In this document: positions 43,174-54,580 of the stretch, piece by piece
How positions within the stretch are numbered: position 1 is the stretch's first letter
How the letters are laid out: every line of letters begins with the position of its first letter
Source of the DNA: Lolium rigidum
Lineage: Eukaryota; Streptophyta; Magnoliopsida; Poales; Poaceae
Reading direction: 5' to 3'
Length of the DNA stretch: 64,000 bases
Assembly (NCBI RefSeq): GCF_022539505.1
Contig: NC_061512.1
Coordinates: 146,861,962-146,925,961 of the forward strand
Notes under the pieces: generated by a model
Told to the model about the DNA's origin: nothing
Database searches by the model: none
The model's input: only the letters and a program-made list of their open reading frames with translations
Translations under genes and position numbers: made by a program

Positions 43174-44020
43174 TCCTTGTGAAGGCGCTCCTCCGATTTT
43201 CGGTTACCCGACCAGATCTCGGCAGAGCGTGGCACTGCAATGGAAAAAAGGGTGGCATACAATGTAGGCTTAGAAATCGGGCTTGGTCTCATGAGGTCTG
43301 CCGCGTGCTAGCCATTAATAATGGCGGTTGCCTCTAGCCAGCATGGCGCATCACCGGATCAGAGCCTTAGTGGCTTTTTGGTGGCACTACATCGGCTGAT
43401 CCGCGACTTGTGTAGTACGACATTTGTGGGGACACACGTACGAAAATCGTTCATGCGGATATGGTTATCGGATGCATGCCCATGTCCGTGCCAGGACCAT
43501 ACGTATGCGATGTTTCATGTTGTGTTTGTCATTTTCAAGGTTAAGAGGAAAGGTTATGTTTGACAAGTGGAGGTGGCAACGCAAGTTGACTTCAACTTGG
43601 TGGTGCTCTTAGAGTACTAAGTCTTTAGTTCTGAGGTGAAAACCCTGACATTTGTTGGTTGTACCTTGCAGCGTCGGTGTCTATGCAACGTTCCCTTGTT
43701 GAAGGCGTTGTCTATGATTTCTCTCACTTCCTATCGAGGGTGAAAGCCCATGATCTGTCTAGTGGCGGCCACGACACACTGTTACTTTCCAGGAGGCATT
43801 GCTCATGGAGAACCTTTCTTGTAGTTCACGTGTTGTTCTGGTTGATGGCGAGGCTTCTACTTATAGTTGACCGTTTGAGTTAGACGTCATATCTATTCTC
43901 TTTCACCTTCTCTATTTTTTGGTTGTGTGTATCCTTAACATTTCGACTTGGTCTTGACATTTGACATGATGCAGGCTTGGTATATTGATATTAATATATT
44001 TTTTCTTTATCGAAAAAAAT
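43174..44020 (+). mobile_element. LINE-like retroposon tail (interrupted by the LTR element)
   Basis: Contains TGAAAACCCTGACATTTGTT, then a GGTTGTGTGTATCC motif and an end TTGATATTAATATATTTTTT..TTTATCGAAAAAAAT with an A tail at 44010-44020. The same 3' layout is found at 45115-45497 and, inverted, at 62283. The upstream half probably lies left of the LTR element (36480-36691, GC-rich with CGGCGGCGGCGG), since ATGGT joins the two. Confidence 0.5.
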
Positions 44021-45114
44021 ATGACCAAAACTACAGATGGGGCCTACCCTACGTACCCATCTTCGCTCCGTGGTCACATCACATGGTATGGACACTGGTT
44101 GACCTGTGACCATGCGAAGTTATTGAAACCAACCAAAAACCATGGGCCGCTGTTTAGCTGATCCGTCCGAGTCGCCTCTCGATGTGCTACGTAGTCAAAC
44201 GGAATGGTTCTCTGAAATCACAGGCTTCCAGTGTTTTCTGTTAGGTCTCCTTCAATGTTCTCAGTTAGGTTTCCTTCAGTGAGTTGGTAACCACGTGGAG
44301 GTGGTTCAAAACTCAGAATAAGAAGAAAAGGCTATTTCGGTGCATAAAATACAAACACATCACCTGACCCGCTAGCTAGACGCAGCACCACCATAGTACT
44401 CCGTACAATGTTTTTGATGCGGCAGTAGCTGCAACCTGCAACAATACAATGGTTGACTCACTAAGGTACGCTTTGAATAATTTGATTTGATGCGGCAGTA
44501 GTACTGGCTAGTACTAATACGTACCAATCAGGCCACCAGGGCCAAACTCTGTTCTGCCACGAAATTAGTGATACTACCATGGAGCGGAGATTTGGTGCCC
44601 ATGTACACTAGCGAACTTGTTTTTTTTCCAAGAAATTAAAAATCATATTTCCAAGTTTCAACAAATTTTGGAAAAAAATTTAGTATGTAGCCGATGATTT
44701 GTATCACAAATATGCAAACTATCAATTAAAAATAGTATATATTTTGATCTACCGAAAATGCCAAAACCGTGGATATGAGTATCACGTTTCAAATCTTCAA
44801 ATGTGTCAGATCTTTTCATTTTTTGTAGGCCATGTACATTGCGATTTTGCATACTTGTTGGATATATTATTGAAAAAGTCCAGAACTGGCTTTAATATTT
44901 AGAAACTTATAAATATGATTTTGTTGTTTATATATAAAGGGACCACTTTACCTCATGTGTCGGAACTCAGAAGAAGTTTTCGCACCACCATGCATGTACT
45001 GAAAGCGTAAAACTTGACCAGAATGAAGGACTAGCAACGGAGGTTCGAGTCTCTGTGATATTGAGGAACTTGCTTGGTGTTCTGGATGTTACAATAACAA
45101 TATGTAAGTGGAGC
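44021..45114. other. Unassigned intergenic DNA
   Basis: AT-rich. The part 44560-44990 resembles an AT-rich MITE with a GGTGCCCATGTAC left end, but I cannot find a matching right end. No gene is supported. Confidence 0.3.
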
Positions 45115-45497
45115 GACAACACAGGTGAATTTCAGAGTCTTACCTCTCAGGGTGAAAATCCAATGTCTGGCCGTAATTGGTTGTGCCTGACAATAACATT
45201 GTTTAAGGCATTGTTTTGAGAGCGGAGGCTATCTTCAGGGTGAAAACCTAAGATCTTTGACCGGACGACGACGGTGCTTGTGCACTGTTCCCTTTTTAGA
45301 GGCGTCGATTTTTGGAGAGACTGGAATTCAGGTGTTGTCATGGTGGTGGTTGTATTGTTGTTGCTGGTGATGAAATACTGTAGCGGGGATTTTTTGGGCT
45401 GTGTGCATCCGTACTACATTAGGTTATAACATTGTTGCAGAGGCTAGGTGTAATTGATATCTTTCGATATTAGTATATTCTCTTTATCAAAAAAATA
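45115..45497 (+). mobile_element. Truncated LINE-like retroposon tail
   Basis: Shares with 43174-44020 and 62283-63510 the GGGTGAAAACC motif, GTGTGCATCC, AGGCTAGGTGTAATTGATAT and the end TTAGTATATTCTCTTTATCA followed by an A run. Confidence 0.5.
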
Positions 45498-45610
45498 AAA
45501 TACAGTGAAACAAAAACCGTTGATTGTGCAACGATGAGTGTGCTAGCCTTTGACCTGATACACTCACATAGTCATATTTATCGAACATGTAAACTAATCG
45601 ATCAGGTGAA

Positions 45611-46052
45611 GTGTATACTTTTTTTATTATTTTGGCCAAAACTGTACAAGGTTTTTCTGCTCCTGAGGTCATATGCTCTTGCTCCAATAACAAATTCTGA
45701 AAAATAGTAAATAAAATCAAAAAATCTGAAATTTTTGTACAAAGAATATGCAAATGTGTTATAATATCATGCCAAAAATCTCTGAGAAAATAAACATGCA
45801 TTGGTCTGTGCAAAAAGACAAACCTGGTTGTTGCAAACAACAATCCAAATGCTCCAAACAACACTAAATTTTGTTATTTTTGCATATACCACTAAACATA
45901 TCGTTTCTCACCGCAATATTTCTTGTAGTCAGAACACATTCCCATGTTCGTCGCAAAAAAAATCGAATTTTTTGATTTTGTTTACTTTTTTCAATTTACT
46001 ATGGCAAGAGGAGATGAGCATGAGTTCAGATGTGCATTTTCGGCCAAAAGTG
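45611..46052. mobile_element. Probable MITE with TTTTGGCC ends
   Basis: TTTTGGCCAAAACTGTAC on the left mirrors GTGCATTTTCGGCCAAAAG on the right, with GTATAC/GTGTAC beyond. AT-rich and non-coding. The target duplication is unclear. Confidence 0.4.
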
Positions 46053-46054
46053 TA

Positions 46055-46151
46055 CTACCTTCGTCTATAAAAGGAAGATCAAGATTTATCTAAGTTTAGA
46101 TATATCTATACACTCTATAAATCCTCGACACCCTCTTATAGATGGAGGAAG
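46055..46151. mobile_element. Thalos-like Stowaway MITE
   Basis: CTACCTTCGTCTATAAAAGG at the left and CCCTCTTATAGATGGAGGAAG at the right are degenerate forms of CTCCCTCCGTCTATAAAAGG. The middle contains TTTAGATATATCTATACACT. TA precedes the left end; the right TA is lost. Confidence 0.65.
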
Positions 46152-46307
46152 CAGCATATTTCACAGAAAATTGTCTGCACACGCGCGGCAACTCGTGAGA
46201 GAAATTCCACAATGCCGCCCCTAACTCCTGAGATTTTGCAGAACGTTATCGTCCTTTGCCCAACCCAGAAGAGGGGCCGAGATGGTACTCTTGCCTCTTG
46301 GCTCTAA

Positions 46308-46680
46308 GAGCATCCCCACTCGTTGACGCTCCCCACGCCCAAATCCGGCGAAATTTTCGTCCGGATTGGACGAAAATTTGGCCTGGGGGGCAGTATATTT
46401 CCAGTCGTGTGCTCCCCAAGCGGCGTTTCTCGGGGAAAAAGAGGATGGCCCGGGGAGTCCGGACGAAAGAGGAGACACGTGGGCGTGGGCGATTGGTTTT
46501 GCTCCATCCGGAGTCCCCGAGCGCTCCCCGGGGGGCAGGGGATGGCGTGGGATCGCCGGATGAATTTAGGCCTAAATCCGGATGAAAACGAGCCTGGGGG
46601 CGTGACTGGGCCGTTTTTCGCCGTCCGGATGTAAAAAACGGCTCGTGGGGGGCTTCTCGGGGAGACGAGTGGAGATGCTC
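46308..46680. mobile_element. Short PIF/Harbinger-like MITE (TAA target site)
   Basis: GAGCATCCCCACTCGT at the left mirrors ACGAGTGGAGATGCTC at the right. TAA flanks both sides (46305-46307 and 46681-46683). The 373-bp body is rich in GTCCGGA/TCCGGAC words and has no gene. Confidence 0.75.
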
Positions 46681-46784
46681 TAAGGCTATAACTGTCTCCC
46701 TCTCGTGCGCTTCATCGTTGCGGTCTTCTCCATCAACATACGATTCGGGTTGTTGTGCTCTCCTGTGGAACTTTGAGTTGGCAG

Positions 46785-47381
46785 TAGGGATGAAAGTGGA
46801 GCAGAAAAAGACGGAAATGAGTGTCACATTTATTTTCCTACTTTTTTATGAAAACAAAAACGAATATAGAAACCTCGAAAACAAAAACGGAAGTAGATAT
46901 TGTCGGAAACAGACGGACCGAATACGGTGCGAACACGAAACAATGCAGATGTTCGCTGGAACCAAGAACACACATGAATCATGCAAACAAATCTCATGAA
47001 TTCAAGCAAGTTAACAAACTTGTTCCTTAATTCTAGGGTGTCACTGGTTTTGCTAGGTAGTAGGAAATTGTCAAATCGTGGAAGCCTCCTTGAATGCATG
47101 AAGGTATTGCATGGTCATCAGTTTTGAGATGAGACGCTTTAGAAGTTTGGCTTGACAAGGTCATGTAATGAGATTGTTGGTTTAAGCCATGCATATTAAA
47201 CCTAAAAGAGAAATTCCATAATAGCCGGTATTCCGCCGAAAAACGCCTTTTCGTTTTTGTTTCGGTTTCCACGAAGAAGTTTATATTTCCATTTTCATTT
47301 TGCAAAATTCCGTTTTTGTTTTCATTCCATTCCCCTTTTTCCACAAACAAGTCGGAAACTTTTCCTCCATTTTCATCCGTA
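46785..47381. mobile_element. Non-autonomous hAT element with perfect 8-bp TSD
   Basis: TAGGGATGAAAGTGGA at the left mirrors CCATTTTCATCCGTA at the right. GTTGGCAG occurs on both sides (46777-46784 and 47382-47389). The body is rich in GGAAAC/GTTTCC and AAAACGAA/TTCGTTTT words near both ends, as subterminal repeats. No transposase frame is seen. Confidence 0.75.
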
Positions 47382-47389
47382 GTTGGCAG

Positions 47390-48332
47390 ATAATAGTGTC
47401 CTTGAAATATCTCGGTTTACTGAATTATGTAGTACCTAGTAGTTTAGTGTCTCCCAGTCCCAGTACTATGTATCCAACCGAGCTGCTTCAGCAAGGCATG
47501 CCCTCCAGTACGTACATACATTGGACCGAACATTGGGGCACCCTAATATCATACTCCTGCAATGGGATTTCCTTGCGTGGGATGTCGCGGGCAGATCACC
47601 GGCCGACCTGGCCGGCGCCGGAGATCACGGCCGAATCGAATCACGCGAGGCCATCGAGGCTCCTGCAATGCATCGTCTTCATCTCATTTGTTTTCTGTGT
47701 TTGGCCGAGCAAGCAAAGCAACCAATCAACCAATCAACCAAAGCGCCGCCCAATTGAAGTTTCTTATTGCTCGCCACTTGAGTTAGATTAATCGAGTGAG
47801 CTCGCACCAAGCACGGAGCAAGAGGGACATGAGCCCAATTGCTCCATGACTCCGTGAACCATGCCAGTTGAGTAGAGTACTTCATTTGCTAGTATACTCC
47901 TACACAAGATTGGCTGATTAATTTACACCATATATACAGTTGCGCGTGCAAGACAAGTCCTTGTCGCCGAAACGAACCCGAAAGGTTCCACGAGATTTGC
48001 CGCTGTAATCCGATCGAAAGAAGCTCGTGATCTCAACTTTCTGAGGTTATCGATCCCCAGCTTCCCGTGAACTGATACGCAGCCACTTTCACCACTGCCT
48101 CGATCGATAGCACACAAAGCGCAGCGAACGATCCATGATTCTGCTCACTCACTTCACTCTAGCGGGCTGAAGTAGTAGATGCATTTATCTCTGGTGGCAA
48201 TGGAAAGAATCTCATGGTAGATGCAGAAGTTGCGGGAAAAAAACTGTCCCCTTCTCAATGGTTCCTCCAAGCTTTTGTTACCATCGCCCGGAAAAAGAAG
48301 ATATATAATCTCAGCGCCACGATACCATCGCC
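47390..48332. other. Unassigned DNA upstream of the tRNA-like gene
   Basis: Comparatively rich in unique sequence. GC-rich around 47570-47660 with repeated CAACCAATCAACCAA near 47720. No protein gene or transposon end is convincing. It may be host intergenic or promoter DNA. Confidence 0.3.
48302..48308 (+). promoter_or_regulatory. Upstream TATA motif of the tRNA gene
   Basis: TATATAA about 30 bases before the tRNA start, the spacing common in plant tRNA genes. Confidence 0.45.
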
Positions 48333-48404
48333 GGATCCGTGGCGCAATGGTAGCGCGTCTGACTCCAGATCAGAAGGTTGCGTGTTCGATTCACGTCAAA
48401 TACC
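48333..48404 (+). tRNA. tRNA-Trp(CCA)-like gene with a damaged acceptor stem
   Basis: 72 nt. It begins GGATCCG, with the D-arm TGGCGCAATGGTAGCGCG, the anticodon arm TCTGA-CTCCAGA-TCAGA (anticodon CCA) and the T-arm GCGTG-TTCGATT-CACGT, all as in plant tRNA-Trp. A box (TGGCGCAATGG) and B box (GTTCGATTC) are intact. The last eight bases are CAAATACC instead of the usual CGGGTTCA, which leaves three mismatches in the seven-pair acceptor stem. TATATAA lies 25-31 bases upstream and a run of eight T follows 20 bases downstream, as for RNA polymerase III genes. It is probably transcribable, but the product would fold or process poorly; I call it a possible pseudogene. Confidence 0.75.
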
Positions 48405-48423
48405 CCGTTCTAATTCCGGTTTC

Positions 48424-48431
48424 TTTTTTTT
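48424..48431 (+). terminator. Pol III T-run terminator
   Basis: Eight T in a row 20 bases after the tRNA-like sequence, sufficient for RNA polymerase III termination. Confidence 0.5.
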
Positions 48432-48439
48432 ATTACTTT

Positions 48440-48690
48440 CTTGCGTCTTTCTGGGCCTTGAATTTGCCTGCCGTGTACAAATTCCGTTTTGTTTTTTTCC
48501 TGCATCTTTCTGGGCCTTAAATTTGCCTGCCGGGCATCTAGCTCGGTCCATGGGAAGGCCCAACCAAAGAGTTGCTTTAGAAATATCGAAAGAAGGGCCT
48601 TCATAGTAAGGCCCAACCAAAGAGTAGTTTTAATATTACAGGAAGAGCTCGGAAAGCAAGGCCCAAAGATTTTCCGTTTCAAGCTCGAAG
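48440..48690. promoter_or_regulatory. Cluster of GGCCCA (site II) motifs with local duplications
   Basis: About seven TGGGCC/GGCCCA motifs in 250 bases, on both strands (near 48451, 48512, 48558, 48597, 48612, 48660 and 48690). Two short duplications create part of them: CTTTCTGGGCCTT..ATTTGCCTGCCG occurs twice, and AAGGCCCAACCAAAGAG twice. Such motifs bind TCP-type factors and mark promoters of growth and housekeeping genes in plants. I can find no clear gene on either side, so function is inferred. Confidence 0.35.
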
Positions 48691-48849
48691 GCCCATTTGC
48701 AGGATATGAACGTCGTTCCAATAGCCCGGGAGTGTTTCGTGGGCATATTTTTGGCAAAGTTGATCGGCACTTTGCAGTCGTTGTTATGAGCAACTACAAA
48801 AAACCGCTGCCACTGCTTATTGTTGATAATCTAGTGTTCCTTCACTCTC

Positions 48850-49981
48850 ATGTAGACATGGGGGCCGTATGCTGCAGGCGGCGGTGGCGGCCAGGGCTCC
48901 TCGGTCTCCAGCGGCGGACGGCCATGGTTGCGGGTAGGCGGGCCAGATCTGAGCCCATCTAGGCTTGGTCGGTCTGTGTACACCTGCATCTCTGGCATCC
49001 CTGTTGGTTGTCGGCGGCGCTCATGGGTCTGATCTGCAGCATGAGGAAGCTTGGGCGGTGGCGGTTTCCTCTTTCGTCGGAGGGGATCGGCCAGTTTCGT
49101 GGCTATTTTGGCGGGTTTCGTGATCCGTCATCTAGTCCCCAATGGCGAGACGTGGCTGCCGGTGAAAACCGGCCTTGATCGGCGATCATGACGGACGATG
49201 GCGGCGCCTGTTCGTCGCATCCTTGTTGAAGGCATTGTTCCCGCAGCTCGCGTTTGTCCCGCATGGTGACGTGGCTGCCGGTGAAAACCGGTCTTGATCG
49301 CAAGCCATGGCGGACGATGGCGGCGCCCGTTCGTCGCATCCTTGTTGAAGGCATTGTTCCCGCAGCCTACTTTCGTCCGGGCTGCTCCGGGGAAACCTCG
49401 GACTAGGGTCTCCCGATCGAACGATGGCGGCGGGCAACGCCGTTCTCCCCGTTGGGGGTATCGTTTTGGAGCGTGACAACGGATGGCGGTGGCGCCGAGG
49501 TGGTGCGGTGTGCTTTTGCCGTGTCGGCGCTCGCCGAGTCGCCATGGCATGGTGCGGTGGTGTTCTCGGGACGGATGCGGTGTGATGGACACGCGCAGGA
49601 TGGTGGAGTCGTCCTGGCGCCGTGGCGGCATCGATGGCGTGGCCCGGTATGGTCAATGCGATGTTCTCTCTTGAAGATGGAGTCGAGGAAGATAGCGGTA
49701 GCAACTTCTACGGCGTGTGCGTTGGCGTATGCTGAGAGTCTGCTTGACTGGATGTGTTTCTCATCTGCTATTGGGCGGCCTGGGAAGGCATTTGGTTTTT
49801 GGTTGATGTGAGTTGGTGAATTATCGCCCCGTTCATCCCTCTGTATGTTTAGCGAGGTGGCTTCGAGTTTGATCTTTTGTATTGCTCTTGTAAGGTGTTG
49901 TGAATAATCTAATAAAAAAAGCCGTGTGCATCCTTTGGATGCAGAAGCTGGGGCGATATTTCCCCCATTTCGAAAAAAAAA
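48850..49981 (+). mobile_element. GC-rich LINE-like retroposon, non-coding
   Basis: Runs from a GC-rich head (GGCGGCGGTGGCGG, many GGCGGACGATGG words) to a 3' end with CCGTGTGCATCCTTTGGATG, AGCTGGGGCGATATTTCCCC and an A run at 49973-49981. The style, a GC-rich G/T-biased body followed by GTGTGCATCC and poly-A, is that of non-autonomous LINE-type copies in grasses. No reverse transcriptase is encoded. The frames that cross it have no domain. Confidence 0.5.
49149..49386 (+). repeat. Two tandem copies of a 119-bp unit
   Basis: GACGTGGCTGCCGGTGAAAA begins at 49149 and again at 49268. The units are about 85-90% alike by eye and share GGACGATGGCGGCGCC and GCATCCTTGTTGAAGGCATT. They lie inside the retroposon. 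Confidence 0.7.
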
Positions 49982-50085
49982 GACGCTTACGGGAACGCTT
50001 CTGGTGAAAAAAAAATAAAGATTGCAAAATTTAAAAAATCACCTAAACTTTCCTACACAACGCTGGACTAACTCTAGGCGCTAAA

Positions 50086-50812
50086 TAGTGGCGAAGGACG
50101 AAAAAAATCTAAGGTAGGGCGAACCTTGAATGATCCAAGTATCAAATTAGTTCTAAAAAACAGTAATGATATCTTAATACAATAAAAATAAAAACACATT
50201 TGATTATAAGTAGAACCTAAAAAACATATCAATGAAGCTAACTCAACGACAAAGATTTACATCTTTTTTAAAAAATATAATATAATTCAAACAATCAACA
50301 CGTTTGATTACCCCTCGTTCGCACAACTCGGTTTTGATTATCATTTTTGCTGGAAAATTTCTTTCAATTTTTGATGTCACCACGGGTAAATCCAATGTCA
50401 TCGTAATGGGGTAATAACTTGGTTGGAGGCTCGGAGCAAGTATGACGTGCATTTCAAATATCTGAAAATGTTTGAAGTCTTTAATTCTACAAGTATGTAT
50501 AATGAATAACTCAAGCTTATCTTGTATATACTAGGGTACATTCAATGATAAATCTATGTAATACAAGCAATGTTATTTACATTGAACCTAGAATACGAGT
50601 TTATGTTTAGAGCTAAAAATAATCCATGTTTTTTGGTCTATAATCGATTTTGCGTAGTATTCACCGAAACACGCATAACTTTCTCATACGAAGTCGGTTT
50701 TCGACGTATAACCACTCAATTTTTTTAGAAAAAAACACATATCTTAATGTATTCACCAAAAATCAAGGTAGGGCGTCTGCCCTACCTTGCCCTACTGGGA
50801 GCTTCGCCCCTG
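50086..50812. mobile_element. Non-autonomous hAT element with perfect 8-bp TSD
   Basis: GCGCTAAA occurs on both sides (50078-50085 and 50813-50820). The ends are TAGTGGCGAAGGACG and, inverted, CAGGGGCGAAGCTCC, which share GGCGAAG. AAGGTAGGGCG is repeated near both ends (50113 and 50764) as a subterminal repeat. No gene is inside. Confidence 0.75.
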
Positions 50813-51416
50813 GCGCTAAATCGTCTTTGCTACCAGCACTAACCGCTTCGCGTAAAAGGGAAAATGGGCCAAGCGCCCGCCGCATACTTCCGCGTCGACG
50901 CTCGGCTTAGCTCCGGGATTTGGTGGCCCAACTGCTAATCGGGTGGGAAATAATTCCTAGCGCCTCTCATTAGGGTCGGCGTTGTACATGCCCTTATAGC
51001 GATTTAGCACAAACTTAATCATCTCGTTAAAATTAACAAGCAAAAGGATCAGCTCTGCTTTGGCTCGTTTAAAGCCAGAGTTGACTCTTTAAACTCGCCA
51101 AGCTCGTTGCAAAATTTGGGTGTCATGTTAGTTCCCTCTTCTTTTTGTTCACGGACTCGAAACTTGGTGGCTTGATGGTGCCCTTTTCCATGGAAGCGTG
51201 GAAGTTGATGGCACCAGCCAATTTGCCGTTGTGGTTTATGGATGCAGATACTCTTACCAAAAATTGCCAACCCTACATTACACTGACGGATTTGGTCATC
51301 CCAGTAGTTGTGTAGCTGGAATGAAGATAACTGCAAAGAAAAATAGATCCAAATTAACTCAAATGTGTATGTGCAATGCATGCAACAACTAAAGAACTTA
51401 CTCATACTCCCTCCGC

Positions 51417-51650
51417 CGCATAATATAAGATGTTATTTTCCTTGACTAGTATAAATTTTATACGAAAATAGAGTGAGATTAAACCTCATGAAAAATTCGT
51501 TCACCGCAATCGAAAGAAATTCACCTTTTCATAGGATTAAACTACTCATGGTATCCTGATCTTACATGATTCTTATTCGTATATTTTTTCTATCCTACGA
51601 ATCAAAACAAGCAAAGTCCTAATAACATCTTCTATTATGTGACAGGGGGA
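51417..51650. mobile_element. Stowaway-like MITE
   Basis: CTCCCTCCGCCGCATAATAT at the left (after TA) and CTTCTATTATGTGACAGGGG at the right are inverted, somewhat decayed copies. AAGATGTTATTTTCCTTGAC near the left end is matched by the inverse of CCTAATAACATCTT at the right. Confidence 0.6.
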
Positions 51651-51659
51651 TTACCTCTT

Positions 51660-54180
51660 ATGTCGCGTTTGTCATGATAATCCCCCTGCTCCACCCGTTT
51701 TTGCCTGTTCTGTTCTATATTATTGAGCTCATTTAGTTTAATTCATCTATTTTTTTGTAACCAATTTTCAACCTAGATCATTAATTAAGTAAGCACAATC
51801 ATCCACAACATAGTTGGGCAGCCGTGAAATGAACCTCGTACAAGTACAGATTAGATGATATTGGTCACCTAATCCAACATTTCCTTGTGCCTGGCGTCTG
51901 CGTCATACCAAATAATTCAGCTCGAGTTCACCTGCCCGCGTGATTGCAGTGCACAAGCAGTCCGGCACTGCATGCCCGCCGCTTTTGGTTCCCGCCATGG
52001 TACGTCCTCAAGTGTCTAAACCATTGACTTTACGAAAAAGCTTTCTCTCCTGCACTGCATATGTACCGAACGGCTCATCTAATCATCTTCGTGTTTCTTA
52101 CCGTCCAATATAATTGCGTAAAAATGTGTGGCATATGGCAAGTAAGACAATGCAATGATCGCAAAAAGGATATCGAAACGATAATGGAATGGCAGAACTC
52201 GCTCGTTCATGACACCGCTTTACCATCTATACTTTTGTAAAATATCAATTTTTCAGCTTCATAGCAGTCGACCACACGCGGTTAAAATGGCTCATCTCAC
52301 AAGATTTAGCAAATCGTCGCTACGTGGGGTGGAAGATGAGTCGGCTTGCCACACAAGGTTAAGAAAATTGTGTGCGCATCATCGTAAATAATGGCTCGGA
52401 GTGAATTGTTTGTGATTTTTGAGGGCCCCCTCTTGGTATGGCAGAAATGAATCGTGTGTGTATTTTAGTAGATCACACAGTTAGTTTAGTCTTAAATGTT
52501 TGCGTTTAGTGATGATATCGCACAAGCTTATATTTTTCTAGCCATGTGAGTGTTCATATTATTGCATACACTTAATTACTCTTAGTGGTGTGGAAATGCA
52601 TTAGAAAGAGATGAAGCTAATCGATGCAAATTTAAATCCCTGGAGCATCATATAAGCATACACACATAGATAAGATTTACCCAATCATACCATAACAAAC
52701 ATCTGAACGTTTGTCACATGATAACATCATATCACAAGCAGACAATATATATGAAGGAGACAACAGTTTGAACAAGCAAACAACGATTTGAACTAGCAAA
52801 CAATATTTAATCACATCATACAACAAGAAGGTGTATATACGAGGCCAACCAACAAAAAAACTTCTACGACTTGGTCCTATGGTAGAATTCGTCTCTTTCA
52901 GGGAGACCTTCTTGACAAGAATGCGACAATTTGGTTCTTAACTTTCGCTATGGTCTCTCGGGGATTAGGAGCACAATCCACTCCTAATATCGTTTGTGCC
53001 TGTATATCATTAGGATCAAATTTATGGCATGTAGGGTTAAAAGATTATCACATATTTAATGAGTGTGGAATGATTAATTTATTGTTTGTAGGCATGTACT
53101 GCAGTTTGGCTTCAAGGACAGTGCCAATCTAGCCATGTATTGAGCAACATAATATCCACAAGATATAAAATTTGATTATTGAGGGCACTAAAATTAGTCT
53201 ACAACAATTAGTTGTTTTGCACATATAATCTGATCTATACGTAATGGAGCAGAAATAATTTAATTTAAATAAATTCAGCACAGATAATCTATTTCAAATA
53301 AGTCCATCACACACAAACTGTTTATTGCTAACTATGGCATACATAATCTTTACTAATGAACTATAAAATATATTGTATTAAAACTGGGATTGGACATCTT
53401 AGCGCCACGGAAATCTGTAGCAACTTAGTATTGTGACCCGGTCTAGGTATTCTTCCTAATTGTTTACCATCAACTTAGTTTTTTTATATTGTTCTTTAAG
53501 TCCTTATTATAGCCACTTTGCTATTATCCTTAATTGTTTCGTTCGTTGATTTGTGATTAATTGGATGACAAATATTTTTGAAGTAATTGGATAATAAATA
53601 GTTGAATTGGTTGCAATGTTGTTTGGACACTTGACTTAAAGATACTCATTCCCAAACGATTAAATAAACAATATGGAGAGTTTGATTATAATTGATAATT
53701 CTGTATATTGTATCTCTTGCCTTGTTGCAGATTCACTACATAAATATGAAGCTAATTAGGACCTAAGATATAGAAGTATAGCATTTATCTCGATCCCATT
53801 AAATAAAATATCATTACAACCGATATAGAAGTATATCAGTTATCATAACATGTTATATTATGGGACTGAGGAAGTGGATTTAGAAAATTGATCACTATTT
53901 TTTTATCCTTTTGGTGGCCAGTTTCTTACAAGATTGATATGTTTGATTGCGCATCTAAGTACCCAAGTCAAAGTTTCTTTCATTTATGTCCACTATATCT
54001 AGTACCAAAGTATCGTCATTCCAATTGAATTTTCATCGTTGAGGTAAAATTATTTAATTATTTCTTCATTGTTCATGTTTGATAAGTTATAGTATATGGT
54101 CTTCACAAACTTCAAGTATATGGAACCATCGAATTTTTTTTATCAACCATAAACATATAGATGTGTGCGTTACTGCACGG
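51660..54180. other. AT-rich DNA without recognisable content
   Basis: About 2.5 kb. The only moderately structured part is 52740-53160, where a short plus-strand frame of 60 codons lies, with no domain. I see no transposon ends, RNA genes or microsatellites. Confidence 0.4.
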
Positions 54181-54186
54181 GGGTGT

Positions 54187-54462
54187 CTATGGCATGAGAG
54201 GTTCATCGATGCATGAATCGAATGTTATATAACCAGTCGCGCTACAATCCAAAATCCACATTGTCGTTAGATCTAGATTGTTTGTTTGCTCATATGACGT
54301 TGTTACTAAAGGTTGATGAGTAGTTGTGCCATAAATCAACAATTTTGTTACCAAGTTTAGATCCAACCTAGTAAAATGTGAGTTGGTAAGCATACTATTT
54401 GTATTGAGTTCAGTGGCAGTGCATGCCAAGAAAATATGGGCAAACCAATAGGAAAAGGACAC
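54187..54462 (-). pseudogene. Ty1/copia protease-region remnant
   Basis: The minus-strand frame contains a segment TTMWILDCSATGYITFDS, a decayed form of the copia protease signature WILDSGATxHIT, in which the active-site DSG is now DCS. The residues before it (HQPLVTTSYEQTNN) fit the Gln/Thr-rich region upstream of copia protease. No other copia domain is adjacent. Confidence 0.4.
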
Positions 54463-54580
54463 TAAAATAGCTTATTAGTGTGCTAAATTTACCAAGTTTA
54501 TAAGCTAGGCGAACCATAGCCAGGTTTTGCCCCCGCTAAGCTCCAACCCTCGTTGAGTTTCCCGCGTTTGATAAAGCTTA

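Noticed and set aside
47500..47790. Possible small protein gene (163-codon frame)
   Set aside because: No domain, no clear promoter or splice sites, and three overlapping frames of similar length in the same DNA.
49128..49704. Overlapping minus-strand frames of 167 and 172 codons
   Set aside because: They are antisense to a GC-rich retroposon with an internal tandem repeat, and the protein repeats only mirror the DNA repeat.
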